DNA from: Psettodes erumei | Lineage: Eukaryota > Chordata > Actinopteri > Pleuronectiformes > Psettodidae | Assembly (NCBI GenBank): GCA_016785225.1 | Contig: JAFBJZ010000670.1 | Span: 310,001 to 374,000, forward strand | Direction of reading: 5' to 3' | Length of the DNA stretch: 64,000 bases | Shown: positions 1-12,331 of the stretch, in pieces | Layout: every line of letters begins with the position of its first letter | How positions within the stretch are numbered: the first letter of the stretch is position 1 | The notes under the pieces: generated by a model | What the model saw: only the letters and a program-made list of their open reading frames with translations | The model's database searches: none | Told to the model about the DNA's origin: nothing | Translations under genes and position numbers: made by a program

Positions 1-23
1 GCTGGATACCAAGGCTTTTACAC

Positions 24-25
<2 letters not shown>

Positions 26-54
<29 letters not shown>
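26..54. repeat. (AC)n microsatellite
   Basis: Uninterrupted AC dinucleotide run of about 14 units at the left edge of the window. Confidence 0.95.
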
Positions 55-56
<2 letters not shown>

Positions 57-1162
57 AGAACCATCAAAACGCAATTAGCAGCATGAGTAGGGTTACAGTC
101 AGCGGCTTGCTGTATGCCATGAGCAAGGCTAATGTGCTGCCATCATGTCAGTGTAAAAGCTTTTCCGCTGCAGTGTAAACCCAGGCAGTGTGGATGCCAG
201 CTGAAAGAAAAAAAAAAAGAGGAAAATCTGGATCCAAATACAAAAGTCAAATTGATGACACAACATGTGATTGACGTGAAAAACCTATATGTTGAAGGCA
301 GCGATTCTTAATCACGTCATATTTTTTAATACACTTACATATGCCGGTAATTGCATTTTGATAATATTGCTGAATATCTGTAAATAGCTTCTTTTTTGTT
401 CCCATTTCTATTGATCGGGAGTGAGGAGCAACACCGGTGACTCACTGCTGTGCAGGTTTATCTTTGCTCCGTCTCGCTGCACCGTAGCCTCCTAACACAC
501 ATTCGATCTGGCTCTGATTCTGACCGTACATCCTGCTACTCGGCCTGCCGCTCTGTCTGCAAACATTTAACCTCAGAGCTCGACGCAGCCGGAACTAACC
601 CCTGATCCAGATATGCGTTCGTCTAACCCCCAGTGAGATTTTCCAGTCTCATTCAAAGTGGGGACGCTCGTGGCAGACAGCAGATTCACCACATTCACAG
701 TCACAAACAGAATGAAAGTACCGTCACTCACTAACACAAACAGCCAGCCCCCTGGGAAATCAACCACGTACGAAAATTAAATAAAATCAAAGTAGACTGG
801 CGGAAAGGGTTCAATGAGCAGGTAAAAGAGAAGATGAAAACATGTCGTGTGCATTTTGCCCCGAGGCAGAGCCGTTTTATCTACGTGGAGTGCAGAGCGG
901 TTTGCCGGCAAGCTGAAACATCTTGATATCATGTGGCCACCGCTGTAATTATTCGGATACTTTGATGCACCTCCACGGCCGGAGTGCCTCGAGAGCGGGC
1001 TCCGAGTCTGGGCGCTCCGAGTAGGTGACACTTGAAAATTCACCATATGAATATGAATTTTTGACTGTGCTCTGCATTTGCAAACAGCCGGATTTTATGC
1101 GAGGAAACTCTCTGGTGATTGCGGTGCCAATCACTCCGTGTTTGAACTGAGGGACCAAAAAA

Positions 1163-1185
1163 AGAGAGAGAGAGAGAGAGAGAGA
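1163..1185. repeat. (GA)n microsatellite
   Basis: About 11 GA units following an A-run. Confidence 0.9.
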
Positions 1186-1305
1186 AAAAGAGTGACATGA
1201 ATAAAAGCACCTCTGCCTGTGTCTCCCTCATTCAGACGGCATGTTTCGAGCCTCCCTGCCTGCTTTTCATTTATTCTTGTCATCTCGATGCAGACAAAAC
1301 ATGTC

Positions 1306-1332
1306 GCACACACCACACACACACACACACAT
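1306..1332. repeat. (AC)n microsatellite, one interruption
   Basis: CACACACCACACAC... with a single phase slip at 1312-1313. Confidence 0.9.
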
Positions 1333-2201
1333 CTAAGGACTAAGTACATGCAGTATGCAGGGAGGCCACAACTAAAATCTCATTTTCTTTAGAACTTCGG
1401 TTGCAGTCAAGCCAATTCATGTCCTGACTTTAATAAAACCTAAGGATGTGAGTGAGGTTTTGTAAATCACCGTGCGGGCTGGTTTCCGTAGGATCCACTT
1501 TAAACGCAAGCTGCTGCGGTCGCCCTAAGAGCCTCGGATGAAAGAAGCCGGCGAATCAGGCCTCGGACGCGCACGCGACACTTTGCTTTTACGCGGACAA
1601 CGAAGCCGGGCCATTAGGTGGCAGCCCAGCACTTTACTGTTTGGGCTGAGGAACCTCCCGCTTCCACATTGTCCACCGGCGAAGACGAAAAAATCTCAAC
1701 CCATCGCTGAGAGAGAGAGCTCCTTTGTGCATAATGCTGTCCATAAAGTGAGATCTAATCTTAATGAACTGTGGCTTATAGATCAGACCCGCCGCTCCCC
1801 GGGGCTTTTCATCAGAAAGAGTCTCCGGGGTTCGCCATTTGGGCACTGATGTTGCAGGAAATACATATCAAAGGGGACTTTGAAGTCAAGTAACTTAGGC
1901 CGCGCAGTAAACCTAAAAGTAGGTGGTGAAGGAATAAAGTCATATTGGGAGTTACGAGTCTCAAGGTCAGTGTGGTATTCCGATTGTAACGTTGTGCAGA
2001 ATATTTTTTTAAAAAGTCTGCTGAATTTCAAATCGTGGGCCAAAATATTCCTTTAGGAGCAGTTGATACTCCAACCTTGACTTCTGTGGTGCGAACCGTG
2101 TTTCACCCAGAGCTGACTGGAACTGCCTCGAGAATAATGTCACACCCCTGAGTTAAATTACAGAAAAGTCTATTTGGATTTTTCCTATGAACCTGCCCCC
2201 T

Positions 2202-2214
2202 CCCCCCCCCCCCC
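2202..2214. repeat. Poly-C homopolymer (13 nt)
   Basis: Uninterrupted C13, flanked on its left by CCCCCT. One of many long G/C homopolymers in the window. Confidence 0.9.
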
Positions 2215-4439
2215 TTCCGTAAAACCTTCCATGACACCGAATCTGTAGAATAAGCAATGCATGAGATGCCTGGACACATCGCCGGACACAACTTGTGCAC
2301 GCTTGTTTGCAGATGTGATTTTCATGGAGAAAAAAAACAACAACAAGCCCCCGAGCCCCCTGCTCTCCACAGTCCTCCTAGATATATAGCTGTTGCTTCT
2401 TCCTCATCATGTGCTCAAGTGCCCTCGACGGGCGCTGGATTTACCTCCTGATTGACTGTCTCCATAACAATCACAGGGATGATTGGTTCATTTAAAAGTG
2501 TTTCGAAGAGCCCCCCCCCCCATTCCCCCCCCTCCATCCTGTCTCCTACTTCCCACACAGCCGAGCTCCTCCCGAGTCACTGCTCAGTCGAATGTGGAAA
2601 TGTGTTGTAGTGGACTTCTCCTCTATCGCGCTTATTGCTTTTTTTTGGGATTTGTGACTCAAATCCCTCCCTCGCTCTACTTTTGAGTGATTTATACATA
2701 TGAATGAAGATTTATGCCTGAGAGCTCAGTGTGCCGGCATTATCCAATCAAACCGGGCTGCTCAGCGGCTCCTGAGAATTGCATTAAAGTGTAATATCAA
2801 TGCAGCAATCCCCGGGATATTGCCACTTTGAAATACCCAGGGTCCCGCCGATGCTATAGCCGCATGTTATGATCAAGGGGATTTGTCTTTTTAGTTAATG
2901 TTTCATGCAGGAGATCGCAGCGGCAAATTAATGAAAAGCCGCCTACCATGTTTAATTTGTTTTATCAGCGACGGAACGGAGGCGAAATATGAAACGTCGA
3001 CGCGGTGCAGGTTACCTGAAACCGAATAAATAAATAGAAGCGGGGGGGATAACCAGACCGCAGTCTGTCTCTGTCTGTGCGGTGAATTAAATAGAACCTG
3101 GAACTTATTTCCCAAAGAGTATCCCCACCGCGAAAGAAACAACGTTGATTCATTCTTAACGTGTCACCTCAGAATTTCCTCACAAACATATTTTATCGTT
3201 CCAGCAGCTTGGGAAGCTCGCGAGTGTCTTATTTGCTGTTTCCCCTGCTCATAACTTATGTATCTGTTTTATCTGTAGACTGCGACAGAAAACACCTTCG
3301 CCTCCACTTCCGTCGGTGGCGGGTGCGAGCACGTCCGTGGCAACGTGCGAACTGCGCACAGAACGAGAGGAGAGGTGCAATTCTTCGCGAGGTGTTCCGC
3401 GGGGTTCTCGGACGGGGCCGTGTCCTCGCACGCCAACGGTCGAAAAGTGCACATGTTTTTTGTTTTTTTTTTAAACTGCTGTTCCATTAGGTAAAGAAAG
3501 CTCTTTCAATTTCTTTCTGACAAGAAGACCACCTTGAACCTCGGCCTGTTTAAAAAAAAAAAAATTTCCTTCTCGGGTGAAACTCATGTCGAGTTTGCAA
3601 AATTCTCAGATGAAACTTTTAGTGTGCAGAGGATTCGGTGCCCCCCGCCAGAGATCAATCCAATGAGTTCGCATGTTGGCTCTCTCTTCTATTCAGCTTG
3701 TTTTTTTTCTGTTGTTTTTTAACTCTGCGTGCGGTCCTGCATTTGAAAGAAGCTCGGGCGTTGCTGCGACATGAGGCGGCAGCTTCGGTGTCATGATTTT
3801 ACTGTTACTTCATATAGCTGCCCACTGCTATAAGGGATCTCTCACACAATAATTATTTTTCAGAGAAACTAAACTGATATTGGCACATTTATCTTTTTTT
3901 TATTATTTATTCCCCCCTGCAGGAAAACAGCTTTCTTTGCCTGCAGTTTATCCAATTATGGATTTACAGCAGAGCAAAGTCTGCCATATGATACAGCCTA
4001 AGTCTGTTTTTTTAGCCTTTGGTGCAAATCCAATCATTCCAAATGGTTGCAGTTGGTTATAATTGCAACAGTGCTGTATTGATCTGGCGGGGTCCATGTG
4101 GTGGGAGCAAACAAAGCACGTGAGGAAGAGGAGGCGGTTCTCCTATCGCCATATCGTATTTGGTTGGCTTGTGGTAATAGTAATAAAAGTAATAGTGAGA
4201 CATTAAGGGAAAAGTGCAACATGGCGGTGGAGTGGTGGTGGTGGTGGGGTCATCATATAAGCTGTGGATTCCTGCTGTGCAATACTGGCCAAGCGTCTCC
4301 CTGACGACATCCGGCTCAACCAATAACTGTGAATTACTTCACTGTACTTGCCAGGCTCATATGAATCTTTCTTGTTTGTTTGACATGTGCATTACAAGAC
4401 TTTCCTGTGGCTGATTTGCATCGCAATAAAATGGTAACG

Positions 4440-5035
4440 CTCGCCCATTCCAAGGCCGAACTGGCGCAGAGGGCTACAGTGCATAATGGTTCCATCTTCC
4501 TGCGCACGCCGCCAATTTAAATAGCGATTTCCCTCTGATACTGGCTCCGAAAGTCAAAACGGCTTTTGTCACTGCCGGGCCCTTGCTCCCCCCGCGCACT
4601 CCATATGCGGCTAACCGTCAGAGAAATACTTCAATTCAAAGCGACGCATGACAGCTTACTCCACCGTTCTTCATATCGTAATTACATCTCAACTGCCGAG
4701 CCCTCCGTTCGATAGCCCGTGCCGCGCGCCGCTGCCGCTCTCAGGCACATTCGCGGCACAGACCTTAAGCCCGTGAACTGAGGGTCATCTGCTGCTTATC
4801 AGAGCGACATTACATTTCATAGAGAGGGGTTATCTGCTCAAAGGCATGCGTTTTTGGGAGTTCAACTTGCTTGCGTTCATCACGACCTGCCGCGCAGCCG
4901 ATGTGTGCTTGTTAGCCTGACGCCGCGTGTCCAGTGGGATGCGCGGCGTTCCGAATTAGTCATCTTAATTAGCTGCACCTAGTTTCCGACTCATTAGTTA
5001 ACTGCTCGGGATCTCGCGCGCAATGTTGTTGTGCG
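4440..5035. promoter_or_regulatory. Candidate conserved non-coding element
   Basis: About 600 nt without microsatellites, containing AATTTAAATAGC at about 4515, GTAATTACATC at about 4678, and TTAATTAG (4965-4972) followed by GCTGCACCTAG and CATTAGTTAACTG. Homeodomain-type AT cores set in otherwise mixed, non-repetitive sequence are what vertebrate developmental enhancers look like. Conservation itself was not testable. Confidence 0.25.
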
Positions 5036-8000
5036 TTACCCCAAAACGACCTAATGAGATGCTCACACAAGGGGGGAGAGGGGGCGGCGGCAATCAGTTT
5101 CACATCTTATTCACCAAGGCTCTCACGTGGTTTGCGTCACTGAAAGAGAGAAGGCTCTCAGGGCGACGCGCCCAACGGAGGAGGAAGGTGATGCGAGCTG
5201 CCCCGGTTGAAGCGCAAGCAATGAGTCCTCCTCCGCGAGGGAGACAACTTTATGCTTAAAGGCTAACTGGGGAGGGCGATCACGGATAATAACATCCTCT
5301 CTCTGTCAGTGGCATCCGCAGCCATGGCCGCTTCACGCAGTCGGAGGTTTTTCGGTCGAGGTTCCGCAAATGCCTCGCGGCCTGTCGAGTTCTTCCAGTG
5401 GCCGCGACGGAATAACAAAGATAAATAAAAAGGCCACTGATGCTAGAGGAGGGCGCAAAGTAGGAGCATTTCAGCAGCACGTGGTTAAGGCTTTCCAAAC
5501 TGCTGCCAGCCATTACGCATAATGGCGGCTGCTGAGGGCAAGGTCTCCGACTGACTCTCACGTTAAGTGCCTCGTCTGAGTGACAGATAAAGGACACGTT
5601 AAAGACTGGGTTGTGATGCACGTGACAAATGGCACTGGGAGCCCACTGTGGAAAAAGGTAGTAAATGAGGCTGAGACAGAAAAAAATGTAATGAATTGAG
5701 GGGTGGGGGGGGTGGGGGTGGGGGGTGAATCAGTAGCACAGGCTCGGGGCGTGAAACTAAAGTATTCCATAGTAGATATGTACTCTCAAAACTGCTGATA
5801 TACTTCAATGAGTTTAATCACTGAATTTTAAGTAGCTTTGTCAGTGTTTAAAATGCAATGTATTGTATAATTTGAACAGCTAAGAATGCAAATCAATGGA
5901 GTGTAAAGCCAGTGGGTAATTAGACAGATAGGGTTCCTGGTGGAATAAAGTCCAATTGTTTCGAGGACGTAGGGGGAATATATGAAGCCACAGTTCGGGA
6001 AATGAAAGGGAACGGCGCACAATAAACAAAAGAGCCTCTGCCCCGAAAGCCGTAATTTCGAATCACACCGCGCATCTCGAAGCCCAGTCAAGATAGCCTG
6101 ACAAGTGGCTCCGCTGAGTAAAGCCATTAGCCTCCAGCAAGAAAACTTAGGGTTTCCACCCTCTGAGCACACAGAGGTCATGGAGCAGAGACAGCGGTAT
6201 CCTGCAGGAGGCTGTAGTTTTTTATTTGGCGGCGAAGGAGACGGAGAGTGGGGGAGATTGATTTAGCGTGCTTCAGCCACATGGGCCGCTTTTTGTGTCT
6301 GGAGTTGCAATTTAGATTTAGAAGACAGAGGTGGCCGCAATCAGGAAGGGGTGGTAATCAATTTTTCTTCTCTATGTGTGCTTGCGCGTGTACGCTCAAG
6401 TGTGCATCTCCGCTAGTGTGTGCACGTGCGCACGTGGTGCTTGTGCCCATGGCTGCGGAGAACCGATCCGAGGCCAGCAGCAAACGAAAGGAGCTTGTAA
6501 GGATAACCACTCCGCTTTCCACGCCGCTACACAGTTACACTCTGAACTCTTAATTACATGGCCCCACTTTTACTACATACTGATTTGTTTTTTCTTTTTA
6601 TGTGACAACTAATTCGTGGATAATAAATTTTTTTTTTTAAATAATTTTTATTTTCCGTGGTCATATGCTTTGCTTCCACATAGGCAAACCAGTTCAGAGA
6701 AACCGTACATCTTGTTGTCTTGGAAGACAATTTAACATTTGTTGAAAAACCTCACAAAAGAGGCAATTTCTGTAATGTCAATGACAACAAAAGCTACCTG
6801 CTACTGCTGTCTGACGTCTGATGGATTCCCATTGTCGGCTTTGCCCTTGTACAGCCGAGAAGAGGCTTGTCAGAAAGCTTGACTTGAGTACTTTATTACA
6901 GCTTGAGGACGGCGCAGTCAGCTGGGTCTTCATTAGTTTGAAATGACCGTTAGCGCGAAGTGTCGCTGCGCTGCGATCCTGTGAGGGGAGGTAGACAGGA
7001 GGAGCTCACGGCCAGGAGTTTTCTGCCCTGAGCACATTGTCTTTGCACTTCGACCACTCCTGGGGTTCAGCCGAAATAGCGCCGTATGGCGGAGTTGTTG
7101 CGTGACGTGTCCCATGTACGGTTCGCTAAATTATCCCACAGCCGCGCAGATTGAGCGCCACGCAGGGCCGTGCCTTCCCGGAAGGATTTGCCACCGGGTC
7201 TTCGGCGAAATCATAGTTAAAGTTGAAAATTGCGGCGTTGCGAGATTGATCTTCCCTTCCGAGAAACACTTGAATAAGATGATGGACGAGGTAATGATTT
7301 AACGCCTTTTCGAGGGCTGAGGTGTAGCGACGACAAAGCACCAAATTGGCTGGATGGAGAAGACGTGTGGCAGGGGGAGACGTTTACAACCAGGGGTGGC
7401 TGGCAGCCCCCCACCCCACCCCCCCTCTCTCGGCCTGCTATTAATTTGTGCAGCTGTCTGGAAGATGAGCTGTGGCGGGAGAGGAGAGCGCAGTTCTTCC
7501 ATGTTCACACTTGCATTTGATGCGGACAGACTTAAAAGCACAGCTGGGGAACGGACGTCTCCGTGTTTGATCGGCGCCCGGGATCTGTCCCCACGGCCAC
7601 GCGACACCGGCACCATAAATTCCCTGCCAGTGTTCACCGCAGCGGCCCGTCGGCGCTCATTTACACCGTAGGTCTCAATCAAAGCCCCCGCTGATGTCCA
7701 ATCTCATGCGTCGGGCATGCAGTCCCTGAAGCCGAGGTTCCCTCTCCCGCCTCTCACTGTAGCAGGTGCGCAGCAGCCGGACGGGGCTGGCGCACAAAAC
7801 ATGACCGTGGAATAGGCGAGGTGCCCGCGGATTGGCCAGGAACATTAGAGGTGGTTTATTGTGTGTGCAGGGAAGAGATGGGAAGAACTGATTTTCATTC
7901 CCATCAAAAAACATTGGCTTCTACACACTCGGGGAGGGGGGAGATAAATAAATAAAATAAAATAAGGGCCAGGAACAGTATGCCCACTGTCAGTTGGGAA

Positions 8001-8440
8001 AGATAGTAAGATGTGGCTTCCGCTGACTTGAATGGGAAGAATTGGTGCTGAGGATTGGCGGCAGCCACCTCCAAGGCGACGGCGTGGTCGGGCTCCGCTG
8101 ATAGAGAGTCCTCAACCCCAATGTACGCTCACAATCTATGTGCTCCCATTGTACTCCAGAGATTGGAGTTTATCGGTACATCATGCCATTATGTCACATC
8201 GCCAGACAGCACGGGCCGTTTGCTAACATGTATAAAGCAAGCGGCTGCCACCCAACGAATGAAAGCCCAATATTCTTTCTCTGTTATCTCTGTTTTGGGT
8301 CTCCACCAGCTCGTGTCCACTCGGGCCCCATTAAAGGCGAGGCACTGATCGTGCAAACGCACAGTGAAATGGTGACATGAAGCTGACCACAACTATGTGA
8401 AAAGCGAGGGTTTGGTTTTTTTTCCAATTACTGCTTTTTA
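5036..8440. other. Non-coding stretch, no gene seen
   Basis: Mixed-composition sequence with the G-tract array at 5700-5726, CA/GT-rich patches near 6376-6440 and A/T runs at about 6625-6655. Open frames here (up to 127 codons) are low-complexity and lack splice context. Nothing else recognisable. Confidence 0.55.
5700..5726 (+). repeat. G-tract array (G-quadruplex type)
   Basis: Four or more runs of G4-G8 separated by single T residues, GGGGTGGGGGGGGTGGGGGTGGGGGG-like. It satisfies the G3+N1-7 x4 rule on the + strand. Confidence 0.85.
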
Positions 8441-8449
8441 TTTATTCAA

Positions 8450-8790
8450 CGATTTGCTCAGAAATCGTGCTTTTGAGCATTAATTCTTTTAACCTTAGCA
8501 GCTATGACCTCACAGACCCCAGTGCAGCCGTGAACGGGGTCAAAACGACTCATTAAAATAGCATTTTACTTTCATCATCCTCCGCTTAAACGACATTAAT
8601 TACAATTTTGACCTTGTGGAGACGTTTTATTATTGCTGTTACATCATGTGAGCCCGCACTCATTGAAACAATTATCTCACAGTGGTAATATTTTATCCAA
8701 CGATGGTCAGCGTGCGAGTCAGAACCCTTTTTGTGATGCATCACGGCCGCATTCTGCATAAAAAGCATTCAAGGTCTAGATTGTGGCTGG
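8450..8790. promoter_or_regulatory. Candidate conserved non-coding element with nuclear-receptor half-sites
   Basis: Holds TGACCT (8505-8510), GGGGTCA (8536-8542) and TGACCTTG (8609-8616, the reverse complement of the extended CAAGGTCA half-site used by ERR/NR5A-type receptors). It also has ATTAATTAC at about 8596, TCATTAAAATAGC and GGTAATATTTTATCC. The block is microsatellite-free. Enhancer function is inference. Confidence 0.27.
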
Positions 8791-8993
8791 GGTTATAGTG
8801 TCTCTGGATCCTGCAGAAAGAGAATCCTGCAAAAAAGCCAAGGTCCAGTGATAAGATATGAATGTGCCTGAGTACAAAGATTTCCTGACCTGTTATCACT
8901 CATGCCAATGCTTCAACATGGTGAGGAGACACACGGCCTCTGAGTCAGAGGGGCAAATGCTTCCCAAACAATAGGTACCGAAACGAATAATAA

Positions 8994-9408
8994 CTCAAAT
9001 GAGCTCCAAGAGAGCAATGCCTCCGCCAAGGCCAAAACGCTTCCCCGGGGAGGATCTGGTTCTGGATGGGTTTGTGGTCCAGCCTGCAGGGATTCGAGCT
9101 GGGGGACCTGCGGCTCAGGAGCCTGATCCCATGTGGTTCTGTCGCTATGCTTCTTTATGCATTTATGAAGTTATGTGACTCAAAACTGTGACATTTTTGC
9201 CCTGTCTGGCAAAGGTGAAGAATCCTTAAAAGAACTTCCCTGAATCCGTGCACAAATCTGCATCAAAATGCGTGGTTTCTAAGGAAGACCAACAGCCGCC
9301 TCTGGTAAAAATTTCATGAAAAATCCCCACCATTGCTATTCACGAAAATCCAGCTAACTAACAAACAAAACAGGCAGACCCAAAAAACATAACCTCCTCG
9401 GTGGTGTT
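8994..9408 (-). mobile_element. Near full-length copy of a teleost short interspersed/non-autonomous repeat
   Basis: Read on the minus strand, the segment starts ...GAGGAGGTTATGTTTT, continues with TTTGTTTGTTAG, an ATTTTCGTGAA/GGGATTTTTCATGAAATTT block and GATGCAGATTTGTGCACGGATTCAGG, and ends CCTTGGCGGAGGCATTGCTCTC. This order and these words match a repeat very common in percomorph fish, whose copies start with a GCCTCCGCCAAGGAGGTTATG-like end and finish GGCCTTGGCRGAGGTATGCGCTCT. I do not recall its database name with certainty. The 8-bp word AATAATAA flanks it on both sides (8986-8993 and 9409-9416), consistent with a target-site duplication, though the word is AT-rich and simple. The internal part at about 9045-9160 is GC-rich and does not resemble the copies I know. 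Confidence 0.6.
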
Positions 9409-11329
9409 AATAATAAAGACGCACAGAACTCACGCATCCCACAAAGGGAGGAAATATTTATAGTCCGGTGATGACAGAGAATGACTGATGGGGATATTTT
9501 CCACAACAAGGAGACGCTACCCTGCATCGAGGGGCTGCCACGGTAACCCGACCCAACTACAGGAAGAACTTTGCATAGTCTGTTCGCAACCGGTATAGCA
9601 TAAAGGAGAATAATGGTGCGGAAGAGGAAATTAATGTAAGACGGAATATGGTTTCCAGTGTTCAAAGCCCGTACGCGGCAGATGAAAGCAGGAGAGAGGT
9701 AAACATACACATCAAAGCTTCACGATTACGTGGGGGTTTTTTTGTTTCCTCCTTTCGCATTAAATACACGCGCATGTGCATGCGGTCAACGAAGCAGCAG
9801 CGAACTCGCCAAACCATACCAATGACCTTGAGTGTCATTTCAGTTGGAGCAGAATTGTCCTTTAACGATGTTACGTCATACCTTGATCTAATGGACTTGA
9901 CTCCTGGGACGGAGGGGGTGGGCTTTGTTTAAAGCGAATGCTTGACCCTCGCCCGCCAAACTGGCATAGAGCCTGATGCGTTATTACAGGAAGCGATGGT
10001 ATTTCCCCAATTCATCACGACGGAAAAGAGAACCGCTCTCCCTCTTCTTTCTGTCTCCTCTCTCTCCCTTTCAGACACTTAAAAAAACTCGGCATGATGT
10101 CCCGTAGGTGCGCGGTGCAGATTGCTTCAAGTTTAGGTTGAAAGGCTACTCCATTTGGCAGCGACTTAATGGAGAACCCTCCCCTCCCCTCCCCCGCGTC
10201 CGCTCCGCTCGGCAGGTTAGACCACGGCCCATCAGGCGGCGGCGCGAGGCCGTCACCACAGAAATGACAGCGCCCTGCCCGGGGCCGGGCTCCTTTTGAA
10301 GCCCACGCCTCCAGGTCTGCCCTCCGGGGGTTGCCGAGGCGCGCCAGAGCCCGCCATAGGTGGAGCAGTCCCGCGAGTACCTCGCCTCATTTTGATTAAT
10401 GGACCTCTCTCTGCCCCTGAGTGAGCAATTATCAGAGGGTAGGCGAAGTCGTTCATCACTGTAAGCCGAGCGGCAGGTCCCTTCCACCGTCCAAAGTCAT
10501 ACCTGCAGGTCCACATCCCCTCGCCCCCCACCCTCCTCCTCTTCCTCACCATCAAACCCACGGCTGCCTAATGTTTGGCCGGGAGGGTGCGTTTACAGAG
10601 GGTCGGCGAGGCGGGGAGGCTTCGGGTGGTGCGCCGCGCAGACCCCAGTGCCTCACGCGCACAGATCAGAATTCCCTGTGGCGATTGTTTCGGCCGCCGC
10701 CCAGTCTCTCGCGCCCCTCGATCCAATCTGAGCCTGTGCGCTGCGGTGAGATCAAGCTCCTGTTCAGTCCTGTGGCGCGGGGCCTGGAATTCACGCAGTC
10801 CCCAGGAACATTACTGGTTCATGCAGGTGGATGCGTTCAGCACGCTGATTGTCCTTCAGGGAATGGAGAGATGGCTACAGTGCCTCAATGAAAACCGACA
10901 CAGTTGGGTCTAAATAACTTAATAAAAAAAAAAAAGTTGCCCGTCTGTAAACTCAACTTTGCTTCACCGCAATCAACACGCGAAGATGCCCGGCCGTGCC
11001 GCCGGAGCCGCACAAGCGTTGCCCTCACAACTGTTAGCATCCATTAGTTTGACTGACAGGGGGTTTACCGAGGTTTTGTTAGCATTCAGCAGACTCTCGC
11101 GTCGAGCTGAGCGAACTACGACCCCCTCCTTCATGCAGGGCTTACAGGCGGTTTGCTACCTCACAAATCATTTACAAAGCCACGCCTCCGTAGGTTTTTT
11201 TTGGGTTTTATTTTCACCGCATCAACGCCTCTTCCCCACCCTCCCCATCTCTTGTGGGCGCCGTGTCCCAGAATGCGCTACGGCAGCTCCACATTACGCT
11301 GACGTCTGCGCCTGAGCTTGGAGGACGCG

Positions 11330-11490
11330 TGTTTATGGAGCCGTGGGTAATGGGACCGTCTGATTGCCGGGCCCGTTGCGAGCACTGTCATTGCTATTAT
11401 ACACCTGTATTACCGGGCGACCAACAATTTACCTGCAATTTACCTGAATCTATTGGTCAATTACCAGCTTGTCTTCGGGCCGACCCCACC
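11330..11490. promoter_or_regulatory. Candidate enhancer with duplicated TTACCTG motif
   Basis: CAATTTACCTG occurs twice in perfect tandem (11425-11435, 11436-11446), just after CACCTGTATTACCGGG. ACCTG/CACCTG words are bound by ZEB/SNAI and some bHLH factors, and ATTGG (CCAAT) follows at about 11453. Binding is inferred from motif identity only. Confidence 0.25.
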
Positions 11491-12313
11491 GGCTAATGGC
11501 TCTGGTGGAGGGCCAGGATCTTATTTCCTTTTAACGCCGTCTAATGGGCTGTCAGACCTGTACGTGATGAATGCAGACCGGCTGAGCGCGAAACCATCCC
11601 ACTGTGCTATTAGGGGGCCTTTTCTCTTTCTAGTCATTGATTTCTCTCTTTACTTTTCGCTAATGACTCGCTCCTCTTTTTTTATGCACGCCGGCGAGTC
11701 CGTTAAACGCGCTCCACCGCGAGACTCCGCCGAGCAGGGGATTGGGAAACGCGTTCGCAGAGATTCGGCCCGGACCGCCCCGTCGTTAGGTCGCATGCGA
11801 TGCATCCCAGATGAGCAACGTTTACAGGAATGCGGGAGTGTTTCTGTCCGTTGAGCCCGAGACGAGATTTGGAGTGGGGGTGAGGGTGTGTGCGAGTGGG
11901 GAGGGGGCTGGCATTGTTTGATTTGGCTCACGTGCTGAATACTAAGCTGCCGATGATACATTAGTTTCGCGCTTTTCCGGGCTATTCAGCTCCCTGAGTG
12001 CTGAGGCCATTTCCCCTGTAAGATATTCTCATTAACACTTGGTTTCTCATGCAACATTTTTCAGCTGTGTTATTTTGCTCCTGGAAGGAAACTGTTTAAA
12101 GTAAACATTTCACCGAGGTGTGATGGCTACACAGCATGTTTTGGCACACCAGCAAACGCTATCGAGAGAAATCTGGTCGAGACGCTTGCTGCTGTGCACT
12201 GGAAAATGCTGAAATCTGTCTGCCGGCACCTCCAACCGCCCTCCGCCTCGCTCCTTCTCCCTCCCGTATCTCGGTGTGCGCATCTTTTTTTTTTTGCCAT
12301 TGCCTTGCCCTCC

Positions 12314-12331
12314 TTTTTTTTTTTTTTTTTT
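12314..12331. repeat. Poly-T homopolymer (18 nt)
   Basis: Uninterrupted T18, in a pyrimidine-rich stretch that also holds T10 at about 12286-12295. Confidence 0.9.

Larger units (their letters stand above)
1..4430. other. Non-coding stretch, no gene seen
   Basis: Unique-looking sequence with microsatellites and many homopolymers. No exon with a plausible splice acceptor/donor pair and protein-like translation was found. An exact octamer, ATTTGCAT, sits at 4414-4421 and a PBX-HOX-type word TGATTTAT at 2688-2695. GTGG and CCACC repeats at 4220-4250 produce spurious Trp/Val-rich frames. Confidence 0.6.
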
